Source of the DNA: Fibrobacter sp. UBA4297
Lineage (GTDB): Bacteria > Fibrobacterota > Fibrobacteria > Fibrobacterales > Fibrobacteraceae
Direction of reading: 5' to 3'
Assembly (NCBI RefSeq): GCF_002394865.1
Contig: NZ_DGUZ01000021.1
Coordinates: 1 to 40,737 of the forward strand
Length of the DNA: 40,737 nt
Each line of letters begins with the position of its first letter. Position 1 is the first letter of the stretch. A program made the translations under genes and the position numbers. The notes beneath the pieces were generated by a model. The model saw only the letters and a program-made list of their open reading frames with translations. It did not search any database and was not told the origin of the DNA. Positions 15,197 to 23,520 of the stretch are shown here, in pieces.

Positions 15197-15928
15197 TTAA
15201 AGCGAAACTAATTTCAACCCACCATTTTCCATGCAGAGAATGGTGGGATTTTTTATAAACTCTCCGGGGGATGCGACAATGCCGTTCGGCATATTCCAGA
15301 TTCCCGAGATGTGATGATGACCGTGGATGCAGTAGTCGCAGTTTTCTTTTTTCAACATGCGGTTGCCCCACTCCAAATATTCCTCGACTTTGATATCCCG
15401 GGTTTCACCGATTTTACGGCTTTTTCGCCCGACAAAGCGTGCAAGAGACATCCCCCAGTCCGGGTGGATTTGCTTGAAAAGAAACCGGTTAAACGGGAAA
15501 TCCAAGACCTTGCGCATAAAGCGATAACCACGGTCGGACTTGGGCACACCATCGCCATGGGTAACGAACACGCGTTTGCCCTGAATTTCGAGAACGAGCG
15601 TCTTATGGACCGCCACCCCTAGATGCTTCGGGAAAAAATCTCCGTAAGCAAAATCGTGGTTTCCTTGTAAAATATGGACTTTCACACCAGATTCCACCAG
15701 TTCCGCAAAAGCGCGATACAGCCTGAAATGTGCCGACGCTATATAATAGTTGTACTCGTACCAGAATTCAAAAAGGTCGCCCACCACAACGACATGGCTC
15801 GCCTTCCCTTTCCAAAAAGACAAAAGCTGTATCAATTTTTGCTCCCTGTCGGGGACTGCACCTGGCGGGTCGATTCCTAAATGAGCGTCACTAATAAAAT
15901 AAGCGGGCAAGTTCATGGGTTCAATCAT
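15197..15928 (-). CDS. lpxH: UDP-2,3-diacylglucosamine diphosphatase-like metallophosphoesterase
   Basis: Protein of 243 residues, the normal LpxH length. The calcineurin-like metal-binding motifs appear in order: SDAHLG (13-18), GDLFEFW, GNHDFAYGD, THGDG and HGHHH. LpxH hydrolyses UDP-2,3-diacylglucosamine to lipid X on the cytosolic side of the inner membrane in lipid A synthesis. The frame is open far upstream, but that part is only the complement of the lipoprotein gene on the other strand; I start at ATG 15928, with ATG 15916 as an alternative. Another calcineurin-type pyrophosphatase (LpxG or related) cannot be excluded. Its 3' end contains the plus-strand terminator of the converging operon. 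Confidence 0.85.
   Translation of the reverse strand: MIEPMNLPAYFISDAHLGIDPPGAVPDREQKLIQLLSFWKGKASHVVVVGDLFEFWYEYNYYIASAHFRLYRAFAELVESGVKVHILQGNHDFAYGDFFPKHLGVAVHKTLVLEIQGKRVFVTHGDGVPKSDRGYRFMRKVLDFPFNRFLFKQIHPDWGMSLARFVGRKSRKIGETRDIKVEEYLEWGNRMLKKENCDYCIHGHHHISGIWNMPNGIVASPGEFIKNPTILCMENGGLKLVSL
15218..15256 (+). terminator. Intrinsic terminator embedded in the lpxH 3' end
   Basis: CCCACCATT (15218-15226) pairs perfectly with AATGGTGGG (15239-15247), followed on the plus strand by ATTTTTTAT. It lies 41 bases past the stop of the 14746 gene and within the coding region of the convergent lpxH-like gene. Confidence 0.75.
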
Positions 15929-15968
15929 AATAAAATCAATACTGTTCGTTTTTTTATATCTTTGAGAC

Positions 15969-16535
15969 ATGCGCTCCATCGTCAAGTTTTTATGTTCAGC
16001 CCTCGCTTTCACGGCATTTTTATCAGGATGCGCCATGAAACTCACGCAGGGCGATCTTGAAGGCGTCCCCCTGACAGACGAGAAGTTCAGCTTTTTCGGG
16101 AACATTCCCTTTATATACGGGGGCGACACGCTAGAGCTCTCGCAAGATTTACTCCGAGCATACACAAAGGCCGCCAGCGAAACAGAATTTCCGCGCAACA
16201 CATGCCGTGGCGAAGCCAGAATCAAGGCGACAGTCCTACAGAACGAACCAAATTCTGCCTGGAATATCGGAGTCCTCATCCCGCTTTGGCCCATCCTCCC
16301 GGTTAACGAATCCTGGACATACGAACTTTCGGCACGCGTTTTTTGCAACGGGACTCTCGTACGCCACGTGGAATTCATTGAACAGCAAGACATTAACGCA
16401 ATCTTATATGGGCGTCTCCGTGCAGACCTCGTGAACAAAGCGTCCCGAGAAATGCACCGCAAGCTTGTACAGCGCCTGGCATTTGAACTCAACGGGAACA
16501 GACTCACAGATTTAAACAGCGTGAGCGATTATTAG
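15969..16535 (+). CDS. Lipoprotein, unknown function
   Basis: Protein of 188 residues. The signal peptide MRSIVKFLCSALAFTAFLSGC ends in the lipobox LSGC with Cys21 lipidated; the next residues (AMK) do not have Asp at +2, compatible with outer-membrane sorting. The mature part has a WPILPVNESWTYELSARVFC segment and two or three further cysteines, with no recognised family. It is divergent from lpxH with 40 bases between the start codons, so the promoters must overlap. Confidence 0.75.
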   Translation: MRSIVKFLCSALAFTAFLSGCAMKLTQGDLEGVPLTDEKFSFFGNIPFIYGGDTLELSQDLLRAYTKAASETEFPRNTCRGEARIKATVLQNEPNSAWNIGVLIPLWPILPVNESWTYELSARVFCNGTLVRHVEFIEQQDINAILYGRLRADLVNKASREMHRKLVQRLAFELNGNRLTDLNSVSDY

Positions 16536-16551
16536 CGGCTTCGCCGCAGTT

Positions 16552-16656
16552 GGCAGAACTTAGCCCGCTTCGCTCTTAGAACTTAGTTGGCAGAACTTAG
16601 AGGAAAAAGCAAAGTTCTAAGCTCTAAGTTCTAAGCTCTAAGTTCTATTTACTATT
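16552..16656. repeat. Intergenic heptad repeat array
   Basis: GGCAGAA, CTTAGCC, CGCTTCG, CTCTTAG, AACTTAG, TTGGCAG and AACTTAG run in phase from 16552 to 16600; after a short interruption TTCTAAG and CTCTAAG alternate (16615-16642), followed by TTCTATT and TACTATT. The array fills the whole space between the lipoprotein gene and rsmI. The first 37 bases are identical to 8700-8736. Confidence 0.8.
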
Positions 16657-16668
16657 TTATAGAGCAAT

Positions 16669-17352
16669 ATGCATACTTTATACATCGTAGCGACTCCCAT
16701 CGGGAACATGGAAGATATCACCTACCGCGCTGTGCGCATCCTTAAGGAAGTTCCCCTCGTCCTTGCCGAAGACACCCGCCATTCGAGAATTCTCTTTGAC
16801 AATTACGGCATCACGACGCCCATGGAAGCCTACCATGACTTCAACAAAGAAAAGGTCACGCCCAAGTACGTCGACTTTTTGAAGAACACCGGCGACATCG
16901 CCCTCGTAAGCGATGCAGGAACGCCCGGCGTTGCAGACCCGGCATTCAACCTCGTGCGCGAATGCGTCCGCGAAGGAATTGACGTGCGCGCCATCCCGGG
17001 ACCGTGCGCAATGATTACCGCACTCGTCTCTTGCGGCATGCCGACCGACCACTTTACGTTCCAGTATTTCTCTCCAAAGAAGAGCGCCCAACGCATCCAC
17101 TTGCTCGAGAAGCTGAAAGACGAAGAAGCGACCCAGATTTTCTACGCGAGCCCGCACAACATCGACAAGTTCGTCGAAGAAATCAAGCTTGTCTTTGGCG
17201 ATATCAAGATTGCACTCATGCGTGAACTTACCAAGAAGTTCGAAGAACATCTCATCGGAACGCCGACAGAGATTTCTGCGCACTTCAAATCGCACCCGCC
17301 CAAAGGCGAATTCGTGCTCGTGTTCAATCCCCAAGATAAAAGCGGACTGTAA
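16669..17352 (+). CDS. rsmI: 16S rRNA (cytidine-1402-2'-O)-methyltransferase
   Basis: Protein of 227 residues of the tetrapyrrole-methylase fold: LYIVATPIGNMEDITYRAVR at the N-terminus, LAEDTRHS, then VSDAGTPGVADPAF and IPGPCAMITALVSCG. RsmI methylates the ribose of C1402 in the 30S decoding centre using SAM. It is shorter than the E. coli enzyme (286 residues), lacking the C-terminal helical extension, as in a number of other bacteria. Only a weak AGAG lies before the ATG, with heptad repeats further upstream and downstream. Confidence 0.93.
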   Translation: MHTLYIVATPIGNMEDITYRAVRILKEVPLVLAEDTRHSRILFDNYGITTPMEAYHDFNKEKVTPKYVDFLKNTGDIALVSDAGTPGVADPAFNLVRECVREGIDVRAIPGPCAMITALVSCGMPTDHFTFQYFSPKKSAQRIHLLEKLKDEEATQIFYASPHNIDKFVEEIKLVFGDIKIALMRELTKKFEEHLIGTPTEISAHFKSHPPKGEFVLVFNPQDKSGL

Positions 17353-17423
17353 AATAGACGAAAGAACGCCGCGTTGCGGCTACAGACGAGAGACGAAAGT
17401 AGCCGTAGTCTTTATTCACTAAG

Positions 17424-17472
17424 TTCTAAGCTCTGAGTTCTACCAACTAATAACTAATGACCATTGACCAGT
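17424..17472. repeat. Heptad array overlapping the lnt start codon
   Basis: Seven consecutive 7-base units in one phase: TTCTAAG, CTCTGAG, TTCTACC, AACTAAT, AACTAAT, GACCATT and GACCAGT. The ATG at 17457-17459 spans the fifth and sixth units, so the first five codons of lnt are repeat sequence. Confidence 0.75.
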
Positions 17473-19388
17473 TACTAAACAACCTCAAAACTCTTCCGCG
17501 TGCGTACAAGATTTACACTGCAATTCTTGTAGCCGTTGAATTTGTATTGTTCTTGTTGCGTCCCGACACGCCTGGGCTTTACGTTCAGATTCCGCAGTTG
17601 TTGCCCATCATTGCCGCCCTCCCGTTTCTGTTTTTCAAAAACGCACGCCGCCCCTTTGCGCGATTCATGAACACGTACGGCATCATCGTCTTTGCGTTCC
17701 TTGCGCTCGATTACCTCACGCGCAGCCATGCCGGACTTTTCCAAATCGTAGCGACATTCATTCCGATGGCACTCTACTGGTTCTCGCTTTTTGCTCGCTG
17801 GAACGTGAAGCTCTTTAAGCAAAAAGACGCACGCATAGCACTTGCACTCGCCACGATTTCCTGGGGATTTGTCGCATTCGCATTCCCGCCGCTCCCGCTC
17901 GGCCCCGCCATTCTCGTACTGCTTGTGCCCTGGTTCATCATGCTCAACAAGTACAATCGCGAAACGGCTGTATTTGCGACATTCTGGGCAAGCATGGTCT
18001 ACAATGCCGTCAATTACTATTGGATCCGCAATGTGATGAACGTGGAAACGGCCCCCTCGGGCCTTATTTTCCTTGGGCTCATCCTCCTCATCGCCTACTT
18101 GAGCCTGTTCAACATTCTCGCGGCCTTCGCCTACAGCACCGCCAAGAATCTAAAAATCAAGGGCAAGGCATATCTACTAATCCTGTTCCCCGTTTTTTAC
18201 GCCTCCATCGAAGTTCATCGCACTACAGGCGACTTCGCCTTCCCATGGAACCATCTCGGTTACACGCTCGGAAACCACATTGAGCTCATTCAAGCGCTTT
18301 CCATCATCGGCATATTTGGCTACACGATTCTAATCATTGCATCGAACCAGGTTGTCGCTTATGCCTTTTTGCAAAAAGGACGCAAGAAGCTCGCACTTTT
18401 CGCGGTTCCGTTTGTCATTTTCCTTGCGCTCCTGATACACGGCAGTTGCGTACTTTCATCACCAGAAGCAGCCCCGTACTACAACGCAAACGCTCCAGAA
18501 AATCCTTCTATCGCGATGGTGCAGCCAAGCATTGCACAAGGCGCCAAGTGGAGCAAAGCCCGCTTTGATTCCATCATCACCAAGACGTTCAGCATGGCGA
18601 TGGACAGCACTCCCAATGGCACAAATCTCATACTCCTTGCCGAGACCGCAATCCCGGACCACATCCGCAGGCAGCCGCAAGTCATTCACCGATTGCACCA
18701 GATGGCGGACAACAAGAACGCAAGCATCCTTACCGGAGCACTCGACTACAAGCGCGTTTCAGCCGACATCAACAACCCTCGCCGATTCGAAATTTACAAC
18801 GCATCATTTCTTTTTACGCCAAACGACCCATACTTCCCAAAGCGTTACATCAAAAAACATCTCGTACCTTTTAGCGAACGCATTCCGTTTGACGACGTGT
18901 TCCCCATTCTCAATTACGTGGACCTTGGCGAAGGCGACTTTGTTCCCGGAAAAGAGACTCCCGTTTACGGGCCTTATAACTGGACACCGTACATCTGCTA
19001 CGACGCCATTTTCGGAGATCTCATCCGAGACGCCATCAAGGCAGGTTCTAGACTGATGGTGAACATTACCAACGACGGCTGGTTCGGACGCAGCACCGCC
19101 CCCTTCCAGCACCTGAACATCGTACGCCACTTGGCAGTCACATACGGTTATCCGGTCGCACGCCTTGCGAACAGCGGAGTTTCGGCTTTCATCGACCAGT
19201 ACGGTCACTACGACCAGAACACGGACATTTTTGAAACGCGTGTCATCCAAAGAAAAATGCCCCTCAAGACGAGGAGCACGTTCTACACATCTGTAGGCGA
19301 AAATTTTGAGAAAGCGTTGCTTTGGTTCCTTGTAATTTACCTTGTAGCGCTATTTGCATTATCAAGAATTCAGAAAAAATTTAAATGA
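17457..19388 (+). CDS. lnt: Apolipoprotein N-acyltransferase
   Basis: Protein of 643 residues, about 130 longer than E. coli Lnt. Multiple membrane helices (about 20-330) are followed by a nitrilase-like domain and a final helix (about 620-638). The catalytic triad is Glu396 (LLAETAIP), Lys467 (YIKKHLVPFSE) and Cys514 (YICYDAIFGD). Lnt adds the third acyl chain to lipoproteins in the inner membrane, consistent with the many lipoproteins in this window. The extra length comes mainly from added N-terminal membrane segments. The chosen ATG lies inside a heptad repeat and has no ribosome-binding site; there is no in-frame alternative before the first helix that looks better. Confidence 0.92.
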   Translation: MTIDQLLNNLKTLPRAYKIYTAILVAVEFVLFLLRPDTPGLYVQIPQLLPIIAALPFLFFKNARRPFARFMNTYGIIVFAFLALDYLTRSHAGLFQIVATFIPMALYWFSLFARWNVKLFKQKDARIALALATISWGFVAFAFPPLPLGPAILVLLVPWFIMLNKYNRETAVFATFWASMVYNAVNYYWIRNVMNVETAPSGLIFLGLILLIAYLSLFNILAAFAYSTAKNLKIKGKAYLLILFPVFYASIEVHRTTGDFAFPWNHLGYTLGNHIELIQALSIIGIFGYTILIIASNQVVAYAFLQKGRKKLALFAVPFVIFLALLIHGSCVLSSPEAAPYYNANAPENPSIAMVQPSIAQGAKWSKARFDSIITKTFSMAMDSTPNGTNLILLAETAIPDHIRRQPQVIHRLHQMADNKNASILTGALDYKRVSADINNPRRFEIYNASFLFTPNDPYFPKRYIKKHLVPFSERIPFDDVFPILNYVDLGEGDFVPGKETPVYGPYNWTPYICYDAIFGDLIRDAIKAGSRLMVNITNDGWFGRSTAPFQHLNIVRHLAVTYGYPVARLANSGVSAFIDQYGHYDQNTDIFETRVIQRKMPLKTRSTFYTSVGENFEKALLWFLVIYLVALFALSRIQKKFK

Positions 19389-19390
19389 GT

Positions 19391-19485
19391 TATTAGTAGT
19401 TGGTCATCAGTCAATAGTCTAAAGCTTGGCACCGTTGGTGCGATTATAAAACCAGTGACCATTGACCAATGACTAAGGACTTCTC
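19391..19485. repeat. Two heptad arrays between lnt and the convergent gene
   Basis: Directly after the lnt stop the sequence divides into TTATTAG, TAGTTGG, TCATCAG and TCAATAG. After a short non-repeat piece, ACCAGTG, ACCATTG, ACCAATG, ACTAAGG and ACTTCTC (19451-19485) run into the stop codon of the minus-strand gene (19484-19486). Confidence 0.65.
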
Positions 19486-20122
19486 ATAGCAACAGCATCG
19501 GCGGCCAGTGACCGGCCTTGGGGCGCTCCTTGAATTCGGCGTTGGGCAAAAATTCCTTGAGCTTAAGCGTCCATTCCGGCTGAACGGTCGTATCCAGTCG
19601 CCCGTAAAGCACCTGTATATTTTCACTATTCGGGATGACCGACTCAACGCGGTGCGATGCGAGGAACATTAGCCCTTTAGCAAGGGATTCCGCGCTATAC
19701 TTTTTCGCCTCCCTAAACCAGTCGTCCTGCCAGTCGCCAAAGTCATCCTCAAAAAGCTCCATGAAAGCCTTGAGCGCAGGCTCTGTCGTAGTTTCGAGCT
19801 GGTGAGCCATAAAATGAAGGTTCGGAACGGTCCAGTTGCCTATTTCATCACAAAAATCGGCATACGGAGAAAGCAAAATCCACTTTTGCCCTTTTTGCGG
19901 TCCCGACGTTGAACACATAAGCGACAAGGCGCCTAGTCCCCAGGCAACAACGGTCGAAGACTTCTTAAATTCCGGAATATTTTCCGGTTTTTCCAAAAAA
20001 TCAGCCATTTGGCCGTACTGCACATAGTTATGGATAGCCGAAGGAGCTACGTCCATCAGATCGTCTTCCCAAATCCCGAGATTTGAGGCCCAGTCGGGCA
20101 ACCAGATCCATTTTTCGCTCAT
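19484..20122 (-). CDS. BioH/BioG-like alpha/beta-hydrolase fold protein lacking the nucleophile
   Basis: Protein of 212 residues. It opens with WIWLPDWASNLGIWEDDL, like the LPGWG(x)nxxvW start of BioH-type esterases, and has STVVAWGLGALSL where BioH has GWSLGG; here the serine position is Gly62. The C-terminal AGHWPPM keeps the catalytic-histidine region, and a QVLYGRLDTTVQP segment matches the acid-strand loop. The family would be malonyl-ACP methyl ester carboxylesterase (biotin synthesis), but without a serine this reaction is doubtful. The ATG at 20122 has GAGG seven bases upstream; a GTG four codons earlier is less likely. Confidence 0.68.
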   Translation of the reverse strand: MSEKWIWLPDWASNLGIWEDDLMDVAPSAIHNYVQYGQMADFLEKPENIPEFKKSSTVVAWGLGALSLMCSTSGPQKGQKWILLSPYADFCDEIGNWTVPNLHFMAHQLETTTEPALKAFMELFEDDFGDWQDDWFREAKKYSAESLAKGLMFLASHRVESVIPNSENIQVLYGRLDTTVQPEWTLKLKEFLPNAEFKERPKAGHWPPMLLL

Positions 20123-20333
20123 ATTCAACCTCACTCATGTGAAGAACCTACTAACACTCTCTTTAAACTACAAATAAATGTAGCCCCATAGGTATATATA
20201 TCCTAATTTCTCTTTGATAGCAACTTTAAAAAAAAGTATTTTACAATTTGTACGATTTGTTCGCCTCTGAAGACAAAACATTGTATATTATTTGTATAAA
20301 AAGAAGGAAAACATTTAAAGAGACATTAGTTCT

Positions 20334-21392
20334 ATGAGACACTTGATTCCATCACTCTGCTTAGCACTTCTCTTGGCCGAAACCGCCTGTTCCGCGCCGC
20401 ATGCCGTAAAACAAAACGATTCCGACATCCGTCAAAAGAATGCCGCCACGCGTCAAAGAGCAGAAAGTGCCTACAACGAACTGGACGGATTTGGCACGAC
20501 CTCCGCAAAATCGGCTACAACCGCCCCCACTGCGTTCAACGCAAGCGCTCCAGCCCAGGCTGTGGGCCAAAAAGCAACGGCTGCAACTGAAGCTGCGACA
20601 GAAACTTACGCAAACGCAAGTGCAATCCAGGATATTGGCCAACCGATTATCATGGTTTCCCCAAATTTGACGCTCAAGGACGGAGTCCCGGACCTTTCCG
20701 CCGAAAGCCCGTACTCCCGCACCACGGCAGAAGCCATTAACGGCTACCTCACCAAAAAGAACTACGAAGTCAAGTCGCTCAATGGACAAGCCGAACTGAA
20801 CAGCATTCTCCAGATGCAAAGCGACATCGCCAATACCGAGGACGACTTGTCTTACCTCGCAAGTGTCGCCCTGGACGCAGACATCTATATCAAGTACACT
20901 CCGGAAGTAACAAACGACGAAGTCTCCGTTGAAGTATCCGCCTACGAAACCTCGACCGCCCGTCTCCTCGGTTCACAGTCCTCTGTCGTGCGCAACAACG
21001 GACACACCTCCAAAATCAACATCAACTCAAACATCGGAGCCGCCGTCCGCAAGGCCATGCCCGGTCTCGAACAGAAGATTCTCGGCTACTGGAAAATGGA
21101 CCTCGCCAAGGGCACCCAGTACAAGGTGGTCGTCAATATCAAAGGCGAATACTCCGACAGCCAGACCGAAGACTTGCACGACGCCATCATGAAGGGTCTC
21201 AAGAGCAACTTCAGCTCTGTAAAGGTAAACGTCATGACCGCAAAGACCTTGGATTTCGTCATCTACGCCAATCCCTTGAAGTACAAGGATTCCCAGGAAG
21301 TCTATTCCAAGATCCGTCAGATTTTCAAGCCTATCGCCGAGACCAAGAAAAACAACATCACACGTAAGTTGATTTTGATGGAGCTGAACTAG
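20334..21392 (+). CDS. Exported protein, possibly a lipoprotein (DUF6175-like)
   Basis: Protein of 352 residues. The signal peptide MRHLIPSLCLALLLAETACS has a cysteine at residue 19, but the preceding ETA is a poor lipobox. Residues 25-95 are low-complexity (Ala, Thr, Gln), then IIMVSPNLTLKDGVPD opens a domain with alternating helices and strands; ADIYIKYTPEV and VSVEVSAYETSTARLLGSQS look like the Bacteroidota DUF6175-type periplasmic proteins, at low certainty. It is followed two bases later by the next gene. The spacer 20135-20333 is AT-rich and holds both divergent promoters. Confidence 0.68.
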   Translation: MRHLIPSLCLALLLAETACSAPHAVKQNDSDIRQKNAATRQRAESAYNELDGFGTTSAKSATTAPTAFNASAPAQAVGQKATAATEAATETYANASAIQDIGQPIIMVSPNLTLKDGVPDLSAESPYSRTTAEAINGYLTKKNYEVKSLNGQAELNSILQMQSDIANTEDDLSYLASVALDADIYIKYTPEVTNDEVSVEVSAYETSTARLLGSQSSVVRNNGHTSKININSNIGAAVRKAMPGLEQKILGYWKMDLAKGTQYKVVVNIKGEYSDSQTEDLHDAIMKGLKSNFSSVKVNVMTAKTLDFVIYANPLKYKDSQEVYSKIRQIFKPIAETKKNNITRKLILMELN

Positions 21393-21394
21393 TA

Positions 21395-22609
21395 ATGAAT
21401 ATTAAAAGCCTTATCCTCTGCGCCTGTTTCGCCGTAGTTCCCGCACTGGCCGGAAAAATCGTCACTTACACAGCGACTTCCACGGTATCGCAAGAAGATG
21501 CGAACAATTCAGCCATGGCAGGTGTTGCAAAGCAAATCAAGTCGCAAGTTTCTGCCACCCAGACTTTGACCAAGTACGAAGACATCAACGACGGCAAAAG
21601 CGTCCTTGGCGAGACTTACAGGTCCAAAAGCAATGTGAAGAGCAACGTCGTTCTTAAGGGCGTCAAGGTTGTTCCCATAAAAATGGATAAAGGCTTTAAG
21701 GCAACGGCAACGCTCGATATGGATGAGTTCACAGCAAGCCTTCAGTTCCGTTTGAAAACGCTCCAGCAGGAAATTGCCAAGCTTGAAAAATCCGCCCGCA
21801 AGGCAATCAACACGCGCGTTTATATCAACGCAGCCAACGACTTGGCAAAGGCCGAAGACAAGGTCAACGAATACAACTTCTACTTGCTCCAGCTCGCCGA
21901 TGTCTATCCGCTCAACGACAGTCACCGCCTGCAGCACGGCCTTCCGGAAATCGAGAACACTCTTATCGAGCGGCTTTCCAACATCATGATTACAACGACA
22001 ACCGAACCGAACTTTGAGCTGACCAAAGCAGAAATGCCTTCCTGGAATGTGATTGTCAAGGATTCGATTGGCCCTGTACCAAGTTTTCCGCTTGTTGCTC
22101 GCCAAAGCAAGACGCTTTCGGAACGCCGCACTCAGAAAAACGGTATTGCAACGTTCAAGTTGCGCAACGTAAACTTTGACAAAGGCCCGTATGTCATCAC
22201 CGTGGAGCCGAACCTCCCGTACGAAATCTTGAAAAAGGCAGGCCTCAAGAACGCGCTTGAAGTTCCTTACCGCGTGCGAATCTCCCGCTGCGAAGTCAAG
22301 CTCAACTGCGACATGATTGCAAATACTTGCAACGCTCTTGAAAACGCACTTTCTAAAAAATCCATCTTTGCTACAGACGATGAAGAAATTGCAGCACCGG
22401 AGCTCAGCGTAGAAATTGAAAACACCTTTAGAGGCAGGCTCGGGTTCATTTCGTCTTTTGACTTTACCATTTCAATCAAAGGCGACAAGGTCAACTTTTT
22501 CACAACGGCAAAAGGTGTCGGCAAGAATGAAGTTGATGCAACCATCAGCGCTATCAAGAAGACGGACTTTAGCCCTCTCCAGAAGCAGCTGTTGCCGCTC
22601 TGCAAATAA
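21395..22609 (+). CDS. Periplasmic protein with LPP20-like N-terminal domain
   Basis: Protein of 404 residues with a signal peptide ending PALAG (about 20). The mature N-terminus (TSTVSQEDANNSAMAGVAKQ followed by IKSQVSATQTL) has the pattern of LPP20/FlgT-type domains, in which a short strand is followed by a helix ending IxSxV. A coiled-coil-like stretch (QFRLKTLQQEIAKLEKSARK, about 117-136) and then beta-rich domains follow. Four cysteines cluster at about 300-315 and at the end. Its start is two bases past the previous stop, so both proteins are made together and may form an envelope complex. Function unknown. Confidence 0.7.
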   Translation: MNIKSLILCACFAVVPALAGKIVTYTATSTVSQEDANNSAMAGVAKQIKSQVSATQTLTKYEDINDGKSVLGETYRSKSNVKSNVVLKGVKVVPIKMDKGFKATATLDMDEFTASLQFRLKTLQQEIAKLEKSARKAINTRVYINAANDLAKAEDKVNEYNFYLLQLADVYPLNDSHRLQHGLPEIENTLIERLSNIMITTTTEPNFELTKAEMPSWNVIVKDSIGPVPSFPLVARQSKTLSERRTQKNGIATFKLRNVNFDKGPYVITVEPNLPYEILKKAGLKNALEVPYRVRISRCEVKLNCDMIANTCNALENALSKKSIFATDDEEIAAPELSVEIENTFRGRLGFISSFDFTISIKGDKVNFFTTAKGVGKNEVDATISAIKKTDFSPLQKQLLPLCK

Positions 22610-22677
22610 TTGATGGAATTCACGTGGTCACAAAACCAACAGATGCAATTTTAGACAATTTATAAATGTATCTTTAC

Positions 22678-22702
22678 AAAGCCGCTGTTTGGCGGCTTTT
22701 TT
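22678..22702 (+). terminator. Terminator hairpin touching the next start codon
   Basis: AAAGCCGC (22678-22685) pairs with GCGGCTTT (22692-22699), followed by TTTTTT. It ends the 20334-22609 operon, 69 bases past its stop. The T-run ends two bases before the ATG of the TPM gene. Confidence 0.75.
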
Positions 22703-22704
22703 CT

Positions 22705-23505
22705 ATGAAAAAAAGAATTTTATCGATACTGTTCATTCTGTTGCTCGCAATACCTGTTGCGGCAGGTTTTCGCGTAAACAAGGCCGGGCTCCCAAAGCGT
22801 CCGCAAAACAGTTACGTGTACGATGAAGACCGCCTGCTCACGAAGCAAGAAGTGCAGTTCATCAACGCACTTTCTGAAGAGCTTTACAAGAAGGCTGGCT
22901 TTGGACTTGCGGTGGCGCTTATCCATGACATTGGCTTTGCGGACTTTAGAGATTATGCCTTGAACATTGCCGAAAGTTGGGGCATTGGCGGCAAATCGAA
23001 CGAAGGCGTCTTGATTTTTGCGGCAATGAAACAGCACAAGCGCAGTGTCGAAGTCGGCTACGGCGCTGAAGGTTACTTGCCCGACGTGCTCGTGGAAAGA
23101 CTCCAGCAAAAGACAATTGTCCCAGCATTTAGAGTTGAAAAGTACGGCCAAGGAGTCATAACGCTCGCCTGGGAAATTGCGCAAATCGTTGCTAAAGAAA
23201 AAGGCATTACGCTTGAGGTCAACACCGACCAGCTTCCGCAAGAAGAAGAAAACAACCCGTTTGGGCTAGTACTCGTGATTTTCGTGATTCTGTTCTTGCT
23301 CGTTTCGAAAAACGGCGGCGGACGCGGAAACGGTTGCCTTTGGTTCCTGCTAGGAAACGCGCTCAGCAACAGCAGTCGCGGCCACCACCGCGGCGGCTTC
23401 GGCGGGGGCTTTGGCGGTTTTGGCGGAGGCGGCTTTGGGGGCGGCTTCGGCGGTGGATTTGGAGGAGGCAGCTTTGGCGGTGGCGGCTCCGGCGGAAGCT
23501 GGTAA
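22705..23505 (+). CDS. TPM-domain membrane protein with glycine-rich tail
   Basis: Protein of 266 residues: signal peptide MKKRILSILFILLLAIPVAAG, a TPM domain (about 30-180; VYDEDRLLTKQEVQFINALS, and a GYGAEGYLPD motif), a membrane helix (FGLVLVIFVILFLLV, about 201-215) and a tail of about 45 residues that is mostly Gly and Phe. This is the YgcG layout, in which the TPM domain lies outside the inner membrane; TPM domains have been linked to photosystem II repair and to phosphatase activity, and the bacterial role is unclear. ATG 22705 gives a proper signal peptide. An in-frame ATG at 22666 would translate through the terminator and add 13 residues; no ribosome-binding site is seen at either. 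Confidence 0.82.
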   Translation: MKKRILSILFILLLAIPVAAGFRVNKAGLPKRPQNSYVYDEDRLLTKQEVQFINALSEELYKKAGFGLAVALIHDIGFADFRDYALNIAESWGIGGKSNEGVLIFAAMKQHKRSVEVGYGAEGYLPDVLVERLQQKTIVPAFRVEKYGQGVITLAWEIAQIVAKEKGITLEVNTDQLPQEEENNPFGLVLVIFVILFLLVSKNGGGRGNGCLWFLLGNALSNSSRGHHRGGFGGGFGGFGGGGFGGGFGGGFGGGSFGGGGSGGSW

Positions 23506-23520
23506 TTTAGAGGTTCCCTT

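Noticed and set aside
15929..16507. N-terminal extension of the LpxH-like protein by about 190 codons
   Set aside because: This part is exactly antisense to the lipoprotein gene at 15969-16535; the LpxH fold begins at 15928.
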